DNA from: Nissolia schottii
Lineage: Eukaryota > Streptophyta > Magnoliopsida > Fabales > Fabaceae
NCBI GenBank assembly: GCA_003254905.1
Contig: QANU01076963.1
Span: 328,827 to 392,826, forward strand
DNA: 64,000 nt
Reading direction: 5' to 3'
Shown piece by piece: positions 61,823 to 64,000 of this stretch. The position numbers and the translations under genes are program-made. Each line of letters opens with the position of its first letter. Positions within the stretch are counted from its first letter, which is position 1. Below the pieces are notes generated by a model. The model worked only from the letters and a program-made list of their open reading frames with translations, was not told the origin of the DNA and made no database searches.

Positions 61823-62614
61823 TAGGGTTGACAAAATGAGCCCGGCCCGTGGGCTTGGCCCGTTTATCCAGTTAAATGGATGAGTTTTACATGAAAAAAA
61901 TAGGCTCGTAAAAATTTGAAAAAAATTGGCCCAGCCTGCTAGGCCCGCGGGCTAGCCCGTGAGCCCGTGAAATATTTTTTTTTATTTATAAATAAATCAA
62001 TTATTTAAAAGTTTCATTTTGGACTCTAAATTTTATTTTGGAGTTTAAGAGTTTACTTATAATTGAACATGTTTAATTATTTGTTATGCTTAACTACTTA
62101 ATTATATTTATATTGCTAAATAGCTGAAGTGCTATGACATAGATATTGATAGATTTTGCATTCTATTCCTTCAATGAGTGCCTACGTTCTACAAGTTGAT
62201 ATATGCCGCCATTTAATTAATGAAAGTTGTATTAATTCATGAATATATTTCAAATAGCATTTGAAAGCATTTGATATCTTTCAACCAAGATAGTTGAAGA
62301 AACAAAAAAGATAATATAATATCGCAATCGACCATTTAAACTATTTCTTTCTAATTAATTAATATATAGACGATAAAAAATAGTTAAAAATGATCGCGCA
62401 TACTTATTCACAACTTTGTATTTAAATCATAAAAAATAGACCAAATTTTTTTTTAAAATAAACGAGCTAGCGGGCTGACCCGTTTAGGCTCGCGGACCGA
62501 CCATAAACGAGCCGGATTCTAAAAATAGACATAATTTTGGTCCGGTCCGTTTAGGTATGTGGGTCTAAACGGCCCGGGCCTAAAGGGGCCGGCCCAGCCC
62601 GTTTGACACCCCTA
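61823..62614. mobile_element. Non-autonomous hAT-type element
   Basis: Inverted ends TAGGGTTGACAAAATGAGCC (left) and TAGGGGTGTCAAACGGGCTG (right, reverse complement) bound a 792-bp non-coding element. Flanking octamers CACAAGAT (61815-61822) and TGCAAGAT (62615-62622) match at 6 of 8 positions, the hAT target length. Both subterminal regions are crowded with GGCCCG/CGGGCC motifs, unlike the very AT-rich centre; hAT transposases typically bind such subterminal repeats. No transposase is encoded. Confidence 0.75.
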
Positions 62615-63940
62615 TGCAAGATGGTTAAATATTTTAATGCTCAGCAGCTGACATGTTTAATTTGCAGAGGATCTTAGTCTTCTTTTGTTACAGCTTAAAG
62701 TTCTGCAAACTCCAGTTAAAGGAAATGCTCGCAAAAATGAAAAAGGGAGCATTTTGGCTATTACATGACAGTTATCACTTATATTCGTCTCCCAATCTCC
62801 TAATCTGGAATACTCTCAAGGAATACAATTTACTTCAAATATTTCATTTTCTCCCTTTTATTATATTCTCCTCTGCCCAAAGTCCCAAATTACCCAAGAG
62901 AAATGGGCAAATGGGATAGTTCTGTGCCAAACAACACAGGCTAAGTAGTTTGGTACTAATGACAGTTCGCAGGGATGGATGTTATGATGTTTCCTTTTCA
63001 CAAATCCAAGTCATATAAAGGGAAAAAAAATAGACATTACAAAGTTTAGCTAGTCGACTGTTTTGGGCTTTTGCCCTCCATAGCAAGAAAACAATAGACA
63101 TCACTAAAAAAAAAAAAGTGTCGTATTGGAATTGAACGAGACCTCTAGACAAAGTAAGTTTAGTTGCAATGTCGCATATTCAAAATTTTGAATTGTCTCT
63201 TTGAGATGAACTAACAAAGTTTTTATTTTGATTGAACTATTGACATCTAAACTATTTTGCTAAGAACTCGAATAATTCAACTCAGCCTTATTGAAGTCTT
63301 GAAACCCTTCTTATAGGAATAGAGATGAAAATTTTTATTCTCATCACTGAAATTTGATACCATTGATTAAGACACCAAGATCCTTTTACCTTTGATCAAT
63401 CACATGCTGATAAGCTATCCCCAATTTAAAATATAAGCAATTTCAAAAGCAAATAAGTGTATACATATTCAAATTAAGACCCACATTTTAAAAAAAAATT
63501 CATAAGATATTATTAACTGGATAAACATTTTAACTGCAACTTATCAATTACAAATGCACCAGGATTGGTTAAAATGGTGTTAATCTTGGTTTATTAATTA
63601 GTAGTTTCGATTTTGAGTTTGCACCTAAGATTTGGGTGGGGTGACCAATAGCATTACTCCTTAAAATTAACACAAGGCCTTGTGTTGTGACCTACTAGCA
63701 CTAGTAACTTCTGACGTTAAATATTTGAAATATGAGTATTCACTCCAGTTTGAAACCAAGAGTACATGACGAATTAAACAAGGATTAGAGCATAGCTGGC
63801 AGAATAAGCAAGACAATGTACGAGAAACTTATTACACAAACACGACCAAACTAAAACCTAGAGTCTTCAATTCTAAGCATATTGTAACTAGCACGCTGGA
63901 TAAGTGGGACAGGACAGGATACTTGGAATAACTGGGACTA
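62615..63940. other. Intergenic, nothing recognised
   Basis: Non-coding; an 88-codon open frame near 62653-62919 has no recognisable features. The right end is presumably 3' UTR of the minus-strand gene entering at the window edge. Confidence 0.45.
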
Positions 63941-64000
63941 TTAGTTAGCAGGAGGAGGTGGAGGTTTTGGGATATATGGCATGAGTGGAGTGCCATGCTC
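63941..64000 (-). CDS. C-terminal end of an unrecognised proline-rich protein
   Basis: Reading in from the right edge on the minus strand, the frame encodes EHGTPLMPYIPKPPPPPAN followed by a TAA at 63941-63943 and a second stop right after. The Pro run and GC-richer composition look like the end of a real coding exon, but only 19 codons are visible, so family and function cannot be given. Confidence 0.4.
   Translation of the reverse strand, partial: EHGTPLMPYIPKPPPPPAN

Noticed and set aside
62653-62919. 88-residue plus-strand frame
   Set aside because: No recognisable domain, no supporting splice structure, AT-rich codon use typical of non-coding DNA here.

Overview
This window is plant nuclear DNA: AT-rich, intron-containing, with GT/AG-spliced genes and many small transposon relics. 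The proteins (ACA-type Ca2+-ATPase, SCOF-1/ZAT10-like zinc finger, CDR1-like aspartic protease, RSL-class bHLH) and the repeat types point to a legume, most probably Glycine or a close relative. That assignment comes from protein recognition and was not searched. One 15-base N gap and one isolated N show it is a genome assembly.

Layout. 441-4094 (minus): 5' part of an autoinhibited Ca2+-ATPase gene that runs off the left edge. 10239-12058 (minus): two-exon ARM-repeat protein of the U-box-4-like type, with two G-boxes upstream. 13508-14882: non-coding Mutator-like element with long inverted arms and a perfect 9-bp target duplication. 17636-24240 (minus): nine-exon CUE-domain ASCC2 homologue, with a Tourist-like MITE in one intron. 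26144-26537: two adjacent small MITEs. 28394-30014 (minus): RSL-class bHLH gene with an intact bHLH domain but signs of decay. 35618-42936 (plus): CDR1-like aspartic protease pseudogene split by an old, broken Ty1/copia element (35990-42103). 43736-47049 (minus): seven-exon adenine phosphoribosyltransferase gene with two in-frame starts, probably plastid and cytosolic forms. 52390-53178 (plus): intronless ZAT10/SCOF-1-like C2H2 repressor. 57877-58505 (plus): two-exon class II LOB-domain gene. 63941-64000 (minus): last codons of an unrecognised proline-rich protein. The long spaces between hold AT-rich DNA, a dispersed LTR-like repeat in at least four copies, a hAT-type non-autonomous element next to a tRNA-derived SINE, and simple repeats.

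The genes do not form a pathway; they are independent transcription units. I see no clearly new biological system. The most structured unexplained object is the Mutator-like element, whose arms each carry four spaced AATTCGCC/GGCGAATT palindromes. Exon boundaries were worked out by hand from splice sites, reading phase and family resemblance; for the Ca2+-ATPase, ARM, ASCC2, APRT and LBD genes the phases close exactly.
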